A stretch of 35,952 nucleotides of DNA from Bacteroidota bacterium (GCA_024640885.1 JAHEEC010000035.1:1415-37366); one strand, 5' to 3'. Positions 24,852 to 33,470 are shown, counted from the stretch's first letter. Made by a program: numbers and translations. The notes: a model not told the origin generated them from the sequence alone.

Positions 24852-25551
24852 ACCCGCTCAAATTATTTTTGAGGACCTGGGACGGATCGAGTACAAGGAG
24901 GCCTGGGATCTCCAGGAGGGGCGGTTTCTCCAATTAGTTGAGTACAAAAGGGAGAAGCCGGGGGGGAAGCCCCCGGCAAGTTATCTGCTTTTTTGCGAAC
25001 ATCCCCACGTGTATACACTGGGAAAGAGCGGCCACGAGGGTAATCTGTTAGTTCGACAGGATTTCCTGAAGAAGATCGGTGCCACCTATTACAGGACTAA
25101 CAGGGGAGGGGATATCACTTATCACGGACCCGGGCAAATCGTTGGGTACCCCATCATTGACCTGGAACTATTCCAACTGGGCCTGAAGCAGTATGTAACC
25201 CTGCTTGAAGATTCCATAATCGAGCTCTTGAAGGGATACGGGATCACATCCTCACAGATGGAGGGAGCCACAGGCGTATGGCTGGATGCTGATCATCCCG
25301 TAAAAGCAAGAAAAATATGTGCCATCGGGGTGAGGTCCAGCAGGCATGTGACCATGCACGGGTTTGCCCTGAATGTGAATACCGATCTGGCCTACTTCTC
25401 CCATATCAATCCCTGCGGATTTGAAACCAGGGGTGTGACCTCCATGGAGAGAGAACTTGCAAAAAACCAGGATTTTAAACAGGTAAAAGAGAGACTCAGG
25501 ATAATCCTGATGGAGCGGCTCCATGCTCCAGGTCACTCAGCAGGATCATAG
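24841..25551 (+). CDS. lipB: Octanoyltransferase LipB
   Basis: 236 residues from the ATG at 24841, which overlaps the lipA stop by 11 bases; an in-frame ATG at 24802 is possible but would overlap by 50. LipB motifs are intact: RGGDITYHGPGQIVGYPI near residue 90, and KARKICAIGV with the catalytic Lys, plus MHGFALNVN and the active-site Cys in HINPCG. It moves octanoate from acyl carrier protein to the lipoyl domains, which LipA then converts to lipoyl groups. A strong GC hairpin (24957-24977) sits inside the coding region, in a segment that encodes a short loop. The last 56 bases overlap the 3' end of the convergent YkgJ-like gene. Confidence 0.95.
   Translation: MNPEPAQIIFEDLGRIEYKEAWDLQEGRFLQLVEYKREKPGGKPPASYLLFCEHPHVYTLGKSGHEGNLLVRQDFLKKIGATYYRTNRGGDITYHGPGQIVGYPIIDLELFQLGLKQYVTLLEDSIIELLKGYGITSSQMEGATGVWLDADHPVKARKICAIGVRSSRHVTMHGFALNVNTDLAYFSHINPCGFETRGVTSMERELAKNQDFKQVKERLRIILMERLHAPGHSAGS
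24957..24977 (+). other. GC-rich hairpin inside lipB
   Basis: GCCGGGGG (24957-24964) and CCCCCGGC (24970-24977) form a perfect 8-bp stem with a 5-base loop inside the lipB coding sequence. A G7 run (24960-24966) forms part of it. The encoded residues are a Pro/Gly/Lys loop. Without a T run, it is not a terminator. Confidence 0.5.
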
Positions 25552-25762
25552 CCTCCTCCCTGCTGTTTCCGCAAACCAGCGGATCGGCTTTGAATTCCCC
25601 GCACACTTTCGGCCTCTGGGGGTGATCATAGATCAGGCAACGGAAATCATGGGAAAGATGGATGCAGGCCACCCCTGGTGGTTTGCCGTCGGGCATGGAG
25701 GGAAGGGAAGAGGAGATGGAGGGCGCCACACAGCAGGCCCCGCAATTGTTACGGCAATCCAT
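25496..25762 (-). CDS. YkgJ-like cysteine-cluster protein
   Basis: 88 residues, small but typical for the family. Cysteines: Cys3, Cys7, Cys10, Cys11 (CRNNCGACC), then single Cys in GVACIHL, DFRCLIY, KVCGEF and LVCGN. This pattern, with the RCLIYDHPQRPKVCGEF segment, matches the CxxCxxCC family (YkgJ, PF03692), which is thought to bind an Fe-S or zinc cluster. No precise function is known. There is no signal peptide. The gene ends inside lipB (56-base convergent overlap) and lies 54 bases from amt1, which ends to its left in the same direction as it is transcribed. Confidence 0.8.
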   Translation of the reverse strand: MDCRNNCGACCVAPSISSSLPSMPDGKPPGVACIHLSHDFRCLIYDHPQRPKVCGEFKADPLVCGNSREEAMILLSDLEHGAAPSGLS

Positions 25763-25816
25763 GAAATCAGAAGTGTGTTAAACCACTTGCAAGATACAAT
25801 GAATTGAAGATTCCTC

Positions 25817-27208
25817 CTATTTTTTAGATTGCCTCGGATAAAAATCAGGAGAGTAGTTCTTTAACTTCTCTTTGCTGAGTTTCACCTTCGAATCATCCTC
25901 AAAAAAAAGCGTTTCATCATGCTGACTCATGTCCAGACCCACATCTTCATACAGGCTCGGCACCCTCATGGGAACGATCTTATTGGTAATCCAGTAGAGC
26001 AGCAGGGAACCCCCGAATGCGAAAGCGGAAACGATTACAAGTGCCAGGAGGTGGAACAGGAAAGTGGTCACCTCACCATGGATCAGGCCAACCTCCTCGG
26101 CAAATATCCCGGTCAGGAACATTCCTGCGATCCCGCCAATGCCATGTGCCGGGAAGACATCCAGTGTGTCATCCACACCCCTGCGTGAAAAGAAGTAGAT
26201 CATCAGGTTGCTGGCAATTGCTGCAAACCCGCCTATAAAGATGCTTGAACCTACACTGACAAATCCGGCTGCGGGGGTAATGGCCACCAATCCCACCACT
26301 GCACCCACACAGGCACCCAGTGCAGAGGGTTTTCTTCCCCTGGTCCCGTCGAAGAATATATAGACAAGCATGGCAGAGGCGGAGGCTGTATTGGTATTCA
26401 ACAGGGCTTTCACGGCCGTGGCAGAGGATTCCAGTGCAGAACCCGCGTTAAATCCGAACCATCCAAACCAGAGCAATCCGGTGCCAAGCAGTACAAAAGG
26501 GATATTGGCAGGATATTTGGGTTTTGCATAATCCCTCCTGGGGCCGAAGAAGAAAGCGCCGGCAAGAGCTGCCATTCCGGCCGACATATGGACCACAGTG
26601 CCACCTGCAAAGTCAAGTACGCCCCAATTCCTCAGGAACCCATTGGGATGCCAGGTCCAGTGTGCAAGCGGGCAATAAATGAAGATCATGAAGAGAACCA
26701 TAAAGATCATGAGCGACGTAAAGCGCACCCTTCCTGCAAAGGATCCCGTAAACAGGGCTGGGGTGATGATGGCAAATTTCAATTGGAACAATGCAAACAG
26801 GGCCAGGGGAATGGTTGCTGCAAAATCGGGATCCGGAGCTCCGCCCACCCCTTTAAACATGAAAAATGTGGCCGGATTTCCCACGAGACCAAAACCTTCC
26901 CACCCCAGGCTGTCACCAAAGGCAAGGCTGAATCCGAAAAATACCCACAGGATGCTGATCAGTCCCATGGCAATGAAGCTTTGAAGGATCGTGGATATAA
27001 CATTCTTGGGTTTCATCATACCGCCGTAGAAGAACCCAAGCCCCGGGGTCATCAGGAATACAAGGGCGGTGGAAGCAAGCATCCATGCAGTATCCCCGGG
27101 ATCAATGGCCGAGGTATCACCGGTATTGAAGCTGTAGGGAAAGATAATTCCCAGCAGGGCGATCACGCCGAAACCAATCAAGGCCACCATCCATTGTTTT
27201 TTCATCAT
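25817..27208 (-). CDS. amt: Ammonium transporter 1 (Amt family)
   Basis: 463 residues from the ATG at 27208 (MMKKQW); the open frame begins at 27271 but that stretch contains the promoter. About 11 membrane segments are present. The Amt signature region DFAGGTVVHMSAG carries the first of the twin pore histidines and FPAHGIGG the second. The C-terminal tail YEDVGLDMSQHDETLFFEDD and beyond is about 25 residues longer than in Amt2, and the VGLD-x-x-x-H stretch corresponds to the region that contacts PII proteins in AmtB. It conducts ammonium/ammonia across the inner membrane. It follows gltB-gltD in the transcription direction but has its own promoter, so it may be expressed separately. Confidence 0.93.
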   Translation of the reverse strand: MMKKQWMVALIGFGVIALLGIIFPYSFNTGDTSAIDPGDTAWMLASTALVFLMTPGLGFFYGGMMKPKNVISTILQSFIAMGLISILWVFFGFSLAFGDSLGWEGFGLVGNPATFFMFKGVGGAPDPDFAATIPLALFALFQLKFAIITPALFTGSFAGRVRFTSLMIFMVLFMIFIYCPLAHWTWHPNGFLRNWGVLDFAGGTVVHMSAGMAALAGAFFFGPRRDYAKPKYPANIPFVLLGTGLLWFGWFGFNAGSALESSATAVKALLNTNTASASAMLVYIFFDGTRGRKPSALGACVGAVVGLVAITPAAGFVSVGSSIFIGGFAAIASNLMIYFFSRRGVDDTLDVFPAHGIGGIAGMFLTGIFAEEVGLIHGEVTTFLFHLLALVIVSAFAFGGSLLLYWITNKIVPMRVPSLYEDVGLDMSQHDETLFFEDDSKVKLSKEKLKNYSPDFYPRQSKK

Positions 27209-27223
27209 AGGTATTTGTTTATG

Positions 27224-27231
27224 CAAATATA
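27224..27231 (-). promoter_or_regulatory. -7 box of ammonium transporter 1
   Basis: TATATTTG on the minus strand is a full match to TAnnTTTG. The predicted start site is near 27217, about 9 bases before the ATG at 27208. There is no TTTG at -33; the palindrome at 27249-27268 occupies that place, so an activator may replace the -33 contact. Confidence 0.5.
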
Positions 27232-27248
27232 TAATAAATACCAAAATA

Positions 27249-27268
27249 CCCCCTATACAAATAGGGGG
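27249..27268. promoter_or_regulatory. 20-base palindrome upstream of ammonium transporter 1
   Basis: A perfect inverted repeat CCCCCTAT-N4-ATAGGGGG centred at 27258.5, about 41 bases before the predicted start site. A related half-site arrangement, CCCTATAATAG, occurs at 27303-27313, about 50 bases further upstream, within a weaker inverted repeat ACCCT-N9-AGGGT (27302-27320). It may be an activator operator. As RNA it would also form an 8-bp stem 83 bases after gltD followed by a T-rich but interrupted stretch, so a gltBD terminator is the alternative. Confidence 0.45.
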
Positions 27269-27350
27269 CATGTTTGAAAAAAATACAAATTTTGAGTTTA
27301 CACCCTATAATAGTGAGGGTATGTTGCGTTTATGCAGTTAAATTTCCGGA

Positions 27351-28775
27351 TTATGTTCCCGAGATTAAAAAATCATCGATCCGTTTTGCAACCCTTCTTC
27401 CGGAAGCAATGGCAGTCACCACCAGGGTGGCACCATTTATGGAATCCCCTGTGGCAAATACTTTATTGATGTTGGTGGACATCTCATTGTTCACTGCCAC
27501 ATTTTTCCTGTGGTTCAGGGAAATACCAAGTTCCGTAAGCAACCCTTCATGGACCGGGTGGACAAATCCCATGGCCAGCAAAATCAGGTCCGCTTCAATC
27601 TGTTGCCTGGTATCCGGGACGGCATTCATTTTGAAGCTGCCATCCACTTTATCCCAGGTGATCTCTTCCACTTCGGCATGGGTGACCCTTTGCTGCATAC
27701 CAATAAACCTGAGGGTTGAGAGGCTCCATCTCCTTTCGCAGCCCTCCTCGTGTGAGGTGGAGGTTTTCAGGATCTTGCCGTAATAGGGCCAGGGATTATC
27801 ATCAGCCCTTTTCTCCGGTGGCTTTGGAAGGATCTCTATCTGTGTGACACTGGTGGCTCCCTGCCTGATTGCCGTGCCTACGCAGTCCGAGCCAGTATCG
27901 CCTCCTCCGATCACCAGCACCTTCCTGCCCTCGGCGGTGATGCGGTTGTCGTAAGCCACGTATACCCCGTTATTGACACGGTTCTGCTGGGTCAGGAATT
28001 CCATGGCAAAATGGACGCCGTCCAATTCACGCCCCTCGATATTTAGATCCCTTGGTTGCATGGCCCCTATGGCAATGCAAACTGCATCAAACTGGTCCAG
28101 CAGTTCTTTGCCTGGAAGATCCTTTCCGATTTCGACCCCGGTCCTGACTTGCACTCCTTCTTCCTGCATCAGGTTCAACCTCCGGTCGATGGTCCTTTTG
28201 TTCAGCTTGAAATCTGGAATACCATACCTGAGAAGACCTCCGATTTTTTCATCCTTCTCAAAAAGAGTGACTTCATGTCCCGCTTTGTTCAGCTGGTCGG
28301 CCGCTGCCATTCCTGCCGGACCACTGCCGATCACCGCCACTTTTTTACCTGTTCTGCTTTTCGGTGGAGAGGGCTTTATGTACCCTTCTGCAAAGGCACG
28401 TTCGACGATGGCCACTTCATTTTCCCTGATGGTGACCGGTTCCTCATCGATATTCAGGACGCAGGAGTGTTCGCATGGAGCCGGGCATATCCTCCCTGTG
28501 AATTCAGGGAAGTTATTGGTATAATGCAACCGGTCACTGGCTCCCTTCCAATCCCCCCTGTAGAGTAGGTCATTCCACTCGGGGATCAGGTTATCCACCG
28601 GGCAACCCCAGTGGCAGAAAGGAATTCCGCAGTCCATGCAACGGGATGCCTGAAGCATCCTGTCCTCTGAATTTAATACCTGTTCAACTTCACTATAATC
28701 TCCTGTACGCTCATGAACCGGCCTGTTCCCGGCCGGTTTCTTCTTTATTTTCATGAATCCTTTTGGATCTCCCAT
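27351..28775 (-). CDS. gltD: Glutamate synthase small subunit (GltD)
   Basis: 474 residues, the full family length. The N-terminal cluster-binding region has CMDCGIPFCHWGCP and then CPAPCEHSC, which together bind two [4Fe-4S] clusters. The first dinucleotide fold is VIGSGPAGMAAADQLNKAGH (FAD) and the second is VIGGGDTGSDCVGTAIRQGA (NAD(P)H). It takes electrons from NAD(P)H and passes them by flavin and clusters to GltB. The start MGDPKGF matches the conserved N-terminus of the family. It begins 11 bases after the gltB stop. The paralogue group also includes the ferredoxin-dependent NfnB/SudA subunits, but the adjacent gltB decides the role. Confidence 0.95.
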   Translation of the reverse strand: MGDPKGFMKIKKKPAGNRPVHERTGDYSEVEQVLNSEDRMLQASRCMDCGIPFCHWGCPVDNLIPEWNDLLYRGDWKGASDRLHYTNNFPEFTGRICPAPCEHSCVLNIDEEPVTIRENEVAIVERAFAEGYIKPSPPKSRTGKKVAVIGSGPAGMAAADQLNKAGHEVTLFEKDEKIGGLLRYGIPDFKLNKRTIDRRLNLMQEEGVQVRTGVEIGKDLPGKELLDQFDAVCIAIGAMQPRDLNIEGRELDGVHFAMEFLTQQNRVNNGVYVAYDNRITAEGRKVLVIGGGDTGSDCVGTAIRQGATSVTQIEILPKPPEKRADDNPWPYYGKILKTSTSHEEGCERRWSLSTLRFIGMQQRVTHAEVEEITWDKVDGSFKMNAVPDTRQQIEADLILLAMGFVHPVHEGLLTELGISLNHRKNVAVNNEMSTNINKVFATGDSINGATLVVTAIASGRRVAKRIDDFLISGT

Positions 28776-28786
28776 CTTTCAAGTAT

Positions 28787-31700
28787 TTACAGATCACCAA
28801 CCATTTCCACATCTTTTTCCACCCCGGCAAGCTTCTCCCTGATCTTTTCAAGTTGAAGTTCCTGCATCACCTTTTTATATTCATAGGGAATTATCTTGAT
28901 GAACCGTTCCATATATCCGTCCAGGTCAGCCAGGATCTTTTCAGCCACCCTGCTGCCGGTCAGTTCGAAATGTCTTGCGATCAAATCGGTCAATTCTTTC
29001 TTGTCGTTCAGGTCCTCCACAAGGGACAATTCCACCATTCCCATGTTGCAGTAGTAATCGAAATTTCCTTCCTCATCAAGGACATAGGCGATCCCCCCGC
29101 TCATTCCGGCTGAAAAATTCCTTCCTGTCTTGCCCAGGACCACCACACGGCCACCTGTCATATATTCGCAGCAATGGTCACCCACACCCTCAACCACCGC
29201 AGTAGCGCCGCTGTTCCGGACAGCGAATCTTTCCCCTGCCACACCGGAAATGTAGATCTCCCCACTGGTGGCCCCATAGAGTACCGTGTTCCCGATGATG
29301 ATGTTCTGATCCGATTCGAAAGTGGAGCCTTCCGGGGGAACCACGATGATCCGGCCGCCCGACAACCCCTTGCCCAGATAATCATTGGTATCACCCTCCA
29401 GGTAAAATTCCACCCCGGGAACCAGGAACGCACCAAAACTCTGTCCGGCTGAACCGGCAAACCTCACCTTGATGGTTCCATCGGGCAATCCCTGGCTGCC
29501 ATATTGCCTGGCAATCTGCCCTGATATCATGGCTCCGGTGGTCCGGTCCGTATTTTTTATGGGCATATGGATAATCACGGGTTGCTGTGCTTCCAAAGCC
29601 GGAGCAGCCTGTTCAATGAGGCTGTGATCCAGGACCCCATCAATCTTATGATGCTGCGATTCCACTTTATGCAACGGATTATGCTTGGCCGCAGGTAAAA
29701 ATGCCGTCAGATCACTCAGATCCAGGTTCTTGAGTTTCCAGTGGGACGCGGCCTCCTCCTGTTCAAGCAGATCAGACCTGCCTACAATCTCTTCGAAGGA
29801 GCGGAATCCCATTTCAGCAAGATGCTCCCGTACTTCCTGGGCAAGGAAACGGAAGAATGTCTCCACATGATCGGCTTTCCCCCTGAACCGCTTTCTAAGT
29901 TCCGGATCCTGTGTGGCCACACCCACCGGGCAGGTATTCAGGTGGCATTTTCGCATCATCACGCACCCCAGCACAATCAGGGCACTGGTGGCGAAACCAA
30001 ATTCTTCAGCCCCCAGAAGGGCTGCGATGATCACATCCCGGCCAGTTTTCATCTGGCCATCGGCCTGCAATACAACTTTCTTCCGAAGGTTGTTCATCAC
30101 AAGGGTCTGTTGTGTTTCGGCAAGCCCGATCTCAAGAGGGAGGCCTGCGTGTTTGATGGATGAGGTAGGGCTGGCTCCGGTGCCCCCTTCAGTTCCGCTG
30201 ATTGTGATCAGGTCAGCGGAAGCTTTGGCCACACCTGCAGCAATGGTCCCCACACCCGTTTCTGAAACCAGTTTAACCGATATTTTGGCCTGGGGGTTCA
30301 CATTTTTCAGGTCGAAGATCAACTGGGCCAGGTCCTCAATGGAGTAGATGTCGTGGTGGGGCGGGGGTGAGATCAAAGTGATCCCGGGAATGGAATAGCG
30401 CGTCTTAGCGATGATCCTGTCCACCTTATGCCCGGGCAACTGACCTCCTTCACCCGGCTTGGCTCCCTGTGCAACTTTGATCTGCAATTCATCGGCATTC
30501 ACCAGGTATTCGGTGGTTACCCCAAACCTTCCGCTGGCCACCTGTTTGATGGAGCTTCTTTTGGAATCGCCGTTCTCAAGGGGGGTGAACCGGGTGGGAT
30601 CCTCACCTCCCTCACCCGTATTGCTTCTTCCCCCGATCCTGTTCATTGCAATGGCCAGCGCTTCATGCGCCTCCTTGCTGATGGAGCCGTAGGACATGGC
30701 CCCCGTGACAAACCGTTTCATGATTTGCTCTACGGGCTCTACCTCATCAATGGAGATGGGGTTCCGTTTGTAGGAAAGCAACCCCCTCAGGAACCCGGGC
30801 CTGGCAGTCTCACAGTCCGCCAGTACACTGTATTCCTTGAACTTGCTGTAATCATTATTCCGGGTACTCCACTGGAGCAGTCCCACGGTTTCCGGATTCC
30901 AGGCGTGCTGTTCGCCATACTTGCGGTATGAGTAGACCCCTTCTGTGAGGATCATGGAGTGCACATCATCGGCAAATGCCCTCCGGTGGGGGATGAGGAG
31001 CTCTTCGGCAATTTCCTCCATCCCAATGCCACCGATTCGTGAAACGGTCCCTTCAAAATATTTATCAATCACCGAATGGTGTATGCCGATGGCCTCAAAA
31101 ATCTGGGCGGCCCTGTAGCTTCGAAGGGTACTTATTCCCATTTTGGAAAGGATCTTCAGAAGCCCTTTGTTGATGGCCTTGATATAATTCTCCTGGGCTT
31201 TATCAAAGTCCTGTTGTATGACCCTTTTTTCAACCAATTGCTCAATGACGGCAAAGCTCATGTACGGGTTAACCAGGCTTGCCCCATATCCGAATAGAAG
31301 TGCAAAATGCATTACTTCACGGGGTTCGGCAGATTCCACCACAATATCGATCTGCATCCTTTTGCGGCAATTGATCAGGTGGTGATGGACGGCAGAAACC
31401 GCCATCAGGGATGGAATGGGAGCCTTGTCTTTTGTGATATCCCTGTCGGTCAGGATGATATAATTATGGTTCTGATCCACCGCCTCTTCTGCCAGTCGGC
31501 AAATCTCATCCACCGCCTCTTCAAGTCCCCGCGCTCCCCTGTTTGCATCAAAATGCATAGGAATGACACGGTTGGAAAAACCCTTGTACTTCAGGTTTTT
31601 AACTACCTGGAAATAGGTATTATTGATCACCGGGCTCTTAAACTTCACAAGCTTGGTATGTTCCGGTGATTTATCAAGCACATTGGTAAGCAACGATCCC

Positions 31701-33316
31701 AGGTAGCTGGTCAGGGTCATCACCATCTCCTCACGGATGGGATCTATGGCCGGGTTGGTCACCTGGGCGAAAAGTTGTTTAAAGTATGTGAACAGCCTGT
31801 AAGGCTTTTTACTTAATATGGTTGTGGGGACATCATTTCCCATGGATCCAATCGGTTCTTTCCCTGATTCGGCCATGGATTTAATGATGGTCTCGATATC
31901 TTCCCGGCTGTAATTAAAGGAGTTAAGGTAACGGTCATAAGCGTCGCCCAGTCCCGGGGATATAATATTACCGGTCTGGATCTTCTCCAGGTTCACCATG
32001 TTTTTACCGATCCACTCCAGATAGGGATGAGCAGAGGCCAGCTTCGCTTTCAACTCTTCATCTCTGTAAAGAATCCCATCCTTCACATCCACCATGATGA
32101 TTTTTCCGGGTTTCAGCTTTCCCTTTTCCCGGATGGCCTCAGGGGGAAAGGCCTGGACCCCTACTTCCGATCCCATGACGATCAGGTCATCTTTGGTAAT
32201 TACGTATCGGGAGGGACGCAAACCGTTGCGGTCAAGCATGCCCCCGATGTACCTTCCATCACTGAATATAAGGGAAGCGGGACCATCCCATGGCTCCCAG
32301 AAAGTGGAATGGTACTGGTAGAATGCTTTTAATTCCGGTGAAATGGGATTCTTGTCGTTCCAGGACTCCGGGATCAGGACGGACATGGCATAGGGCAGCG
32401 ATTTCCCGCTCATGACGAGAAATTCCAGCACATTATCGAGTGAAGCGGAATCGCTTTTATCAGGTTCAATGATGGGGTAGATCCTTTCAAGGTCACCAAG
32501 GACTTCAGATTTCAGTACGGATTCCCTGGCCTTCATCCAGAAACGGTTGCCTTTGACCGTATTGATCTCACCGTTATGGGCGAGCATGCGGAAAGGCTGC
32601 GCCAGGTCCCAACTTGGGAATGTATTGGTGCTGAACCTGGAATGAACCAGTGCAATGGCGCTCTGGATGCGCTTGTCCTGCAGGTCCAGGTAGTATTCAC
32701 CCAGTTGTTCAGAGGTAAACATACCCTTGTAAATAAGCACCTTGGTAGAGAGGCTGGGCAGGTAAAAAAAGCTTTTTTGTTTCAGTTTGGAATGAACCAC
32801 ATATTTTTCCACCCTTTTCCTGAGAATATATAACTTTCTTTCCAGTTCATCCTGCGGCAGGTCTGCTCCCAGGAGGATCTGTTTGATCATGGGTTCGGCA
32901 CTCCTGGCAATTTCACCGATGGTGCTGTTGTCTCTTGGAACTTCCCGGAACCCTATGAAATTAATCCCTTCGTCATTGACGAATTGAACCAGGATCTCTT
33001 CGCATTTCTTGGCCTCTGCAGGATCCTGCGGAAGGAATACCAGTCCGGTCCCAAATTGCCCCTCCGGTGGAATGGCGTACCCCTGGATAAGATAAAAATC
33101 CCTGGGTATCTGGATCATAACCCCGGCACCGTCGCCGGTCTTGCTATCGGATCCCTCTGCCCCCCGGTGGGCCATATTCACCAGGGTTTCCAATCCCCGT
33201 TTGATGATGTCATGGGATTTCTTTCCTTTCAGGTGCGCGACGAATCCTATCCCGCAATTGTCATGCTCAAATTCACTTCTGTATAATCCTGCCTTTTGAG
33301 GTCTATCTTGTTTCAT
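28787..33316 (-). CDS. gltB: Glutamate synthase large subunit (GltB)
   Basis: 1509 residues from the ATG at 33316; the GTG just before it (33319) is less likely. A 20-residue propeptide ends in FEHDN, after which Cys21 in CGIGFVAHLKG becomes the N-terminal nucleophile that releases ammonia from glutamine. The central and FMN-binding synthase domains follow (GGRSNTGEGGEDPTRF, SGTEGGTGASP), with the [3Fe-4S] ligands in CVMMRKCHLNTCP. The last 300 residues are the beta-helix domain rich in Gly (GTIKVRFAGSAGQSFGAFLV). It converts glutamine plus 2-oxoglutarate to two glutamates. The gene has its own promoter and a 165-nt leader with a short ORF and a terminator, so it is likely under attenuation control. 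Confidence 0.96.
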   Translation of the reverse strand: MKQDRPQKAGLYRSEFEHDNCGIGFVAHLKGKKSHDIIKRGLETLVNMAHRGAEGSDSKTGDGAGVMIQIPRDFYLIQGYAIPPEGQFGTGLVFLPQDPAEAKKCEEILVQFVNDEGINFIGFREVPRDNSTIGEIARSAEPMIKQILLGADLPQDELERKLYILRKRVEKYVVHSKLKQKSFFYLPSLSTKVLIYKGMFTSEQLGEYYLDLQDKRIQSAIALVHSRFSTNTFPSWDLAQPFRMLAHNGEINTVKGNRFWMKARESVLKSEVLGDLERIYPIIEPDKSDSASLDNVLEFLVMSGKSLPYAMSVLIPESWNDKNPISPELKAFYQYHSTFWEPWDGPASLIFSDGRYIGGMLDRNGLRPSRYVITKDDLIVMGSEVGVQAFPPEAIREKGKLKPGKIIMVDVKDGILYRDEELKAKLASAHPYLEWIGKNMVNLEKIQTGNIISPGLGDAYDRYLNSFNYSREDIETIIKSMAESGKEPIGSMGNDVPTTILSKKPYRLFTYFKQLFAQVTNPAIDPIREEMVMTLTSYLGSLLTNVLDKSPEHTKLVKFKSPVINNTYFQVVKNLKYKGFSNRVIPMHFDANRGARGLEEAVDEICRLAEEAVDQNHNYIILTDRDITKDKAPIPSLMAVSAVHHHLINCRKRMQIDIVVESAEPREVMHFALLFGYGASLVNPYMSFAVIEQLVEKRVIQQDFDKAQENYIKAINKGLLKILSKMGISTLRSYRAAQIFEAIGIHHSVIDKYFEGTVSRIGGIGMEEIAEELLIPHRRAFADDVHSMILTEGVYSYRKYGEQHAWNPETVGLLQWSTRNNDYSKFKEYSVLADCETARPGFLRGLLSYKRNPISIDEVEPVEQIMKRFVTGAMSYGSISKEAHEALAIAMNRIGGRSNTGEGGEDPTRFTPLENGDSKRSSIKQVASGRFGVTTEYLVNADELQIKVAQGAKPGEGGQLPGHKVDRIIAKTRYSIPGITLISPPPHHDIYSIEDLAQLIFDLKNVNPQAKISVKLVSETGVGTIAAGVAKASADLITISGTEGGTGASPTSSIKHAGLPLEIGLAETQQTLVMNNLRKKVVLQADGQMKTGRDVIIAALLGAEEFGFATSALIVLGCVMMRKCHLNTCPVGVATQDPELRKRFRGKADHVETFFRFLAQEVREHLAEMGFRSFEEIVGRSDLLEQEEAASHWKLKNLDLSDLTAFLPAAKHNPLHKVESQHHKIDGVLDHSLIEQAAPALEAQQPVIIHMPIKNTDRTTGAMISGQIARQYGSQGLPDGTIKVRFAGSAGQSFGAFLVPGVEFYLEGDTNDYLGKGLSGGRIIVVPPEGSTFESDQNIIIGNTVLYGATSGEIYISGVAGERFAVRNSGATAVVEGVGDHCCEYMTGGRVVVLGKTGRNFSAGMSGGIAYVLDEEGNFDYYCNMGMVELSLVEDLNDKKELTDLIARHFELTGSRVAEKILADLDGYMERFIKIIPYEYKKVMQELQLEKIREKLAGVEKDVEMVGDL

Positions 33317-33347
33317 CACTGCTTCCAGATTGTTGATGCATAATTAC

Positions 33348-33379
33348 AAAAAAACCGCTCTCTTTTAAAATGAGAACGG
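33348..33379 (-). terminator. Rho-independent terminator in the gltB leader
   Basis: On the minus strand, CCGTTCTC (33379-33372) pairs with GAGAGCGG (33362-33355), 8 bp with one G-U pair, followed by seven T (33354-33348). It is 32 bases upstream of the gltB start and downstream of the gltB promoter, so it would stop transcription before gltB. The reverse complement also ends in eight T, so it can act in both directions. Confidence 0.8.
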
Positions 33380-33401
33380 TTTTTTTTATATTCGGTTCAT
33401 A

Positions 33402-33411
33402 CCATTCTCAT
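33402..33411 (-). promoter_or_regulatory. Candidate antiterminator segment in the gltB leader
   Basis: ATGAGAATGG is complementary over 10 bp (one G-U) to CCGTTCTCAT (33370-33379), which includes the whole 5' arm of the terminator. The two pairings exclude each other. The stop codon TGA of the leader ORF (33408-33410) is inside this segment. Confidence 0.6.
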
Positions 33412-33470
33412 CGGGAGTATAAAATCCTCTTTGCCATCGATTTTTTAGCACTATTTGAAGGAGATTTCAT
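33408..33470 (-). CDS. Leader peptide ORF upstream of gltB (20 aa)
   Basis: An ATG at 33470, about 10 bases after the predicted transcription start, opens a 20-codon frame MKSPSNSAKKSMAKRILYSR ending in TGA at 33408-33410. The peptide has five Ser (TCT, TCA, AGT, TCG, TCC), four Lys and two Arg, and no Glu, Gln or Asp. Its stop codon lies in the segment that can act as antiterminator for the terminator before gltB. This placement is that of a leader peptide in transcription attenuation: a ribosome reaching the stop would cover the antiterminator and favour termination; a ribosome stalled earlier, or absent, would leave it free. The peptide is not recognised; whether it is translated is not shown by the sequence. 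No Shine-Dalgarno is visible, normal for this phylum. Confidence 0.5.
   Translation of the reverse strand: MKSPSNSAKKSMAKRILYSR

Noticed and set aside
25768-25790. AAGTG/CACTT repeat as terminator of the transcript upstream of the YkgJ-like gene
   Set aside because: Only 5 bp with no T run.
26588-27277. 229-codon open frame antisense to ammonium transporter 1
   Set aside because: Translation is polar low-complexity sequence antisense to well-conserved Amt helices.
33348-33379. Terminator before gltB read as the ordinary end of the amt2 operon
   Set aside because: It lies downstream of the gltB promoter, 277 bases from the amt2 stop, and amt2 has its own strong hairpin at 33579-33607.
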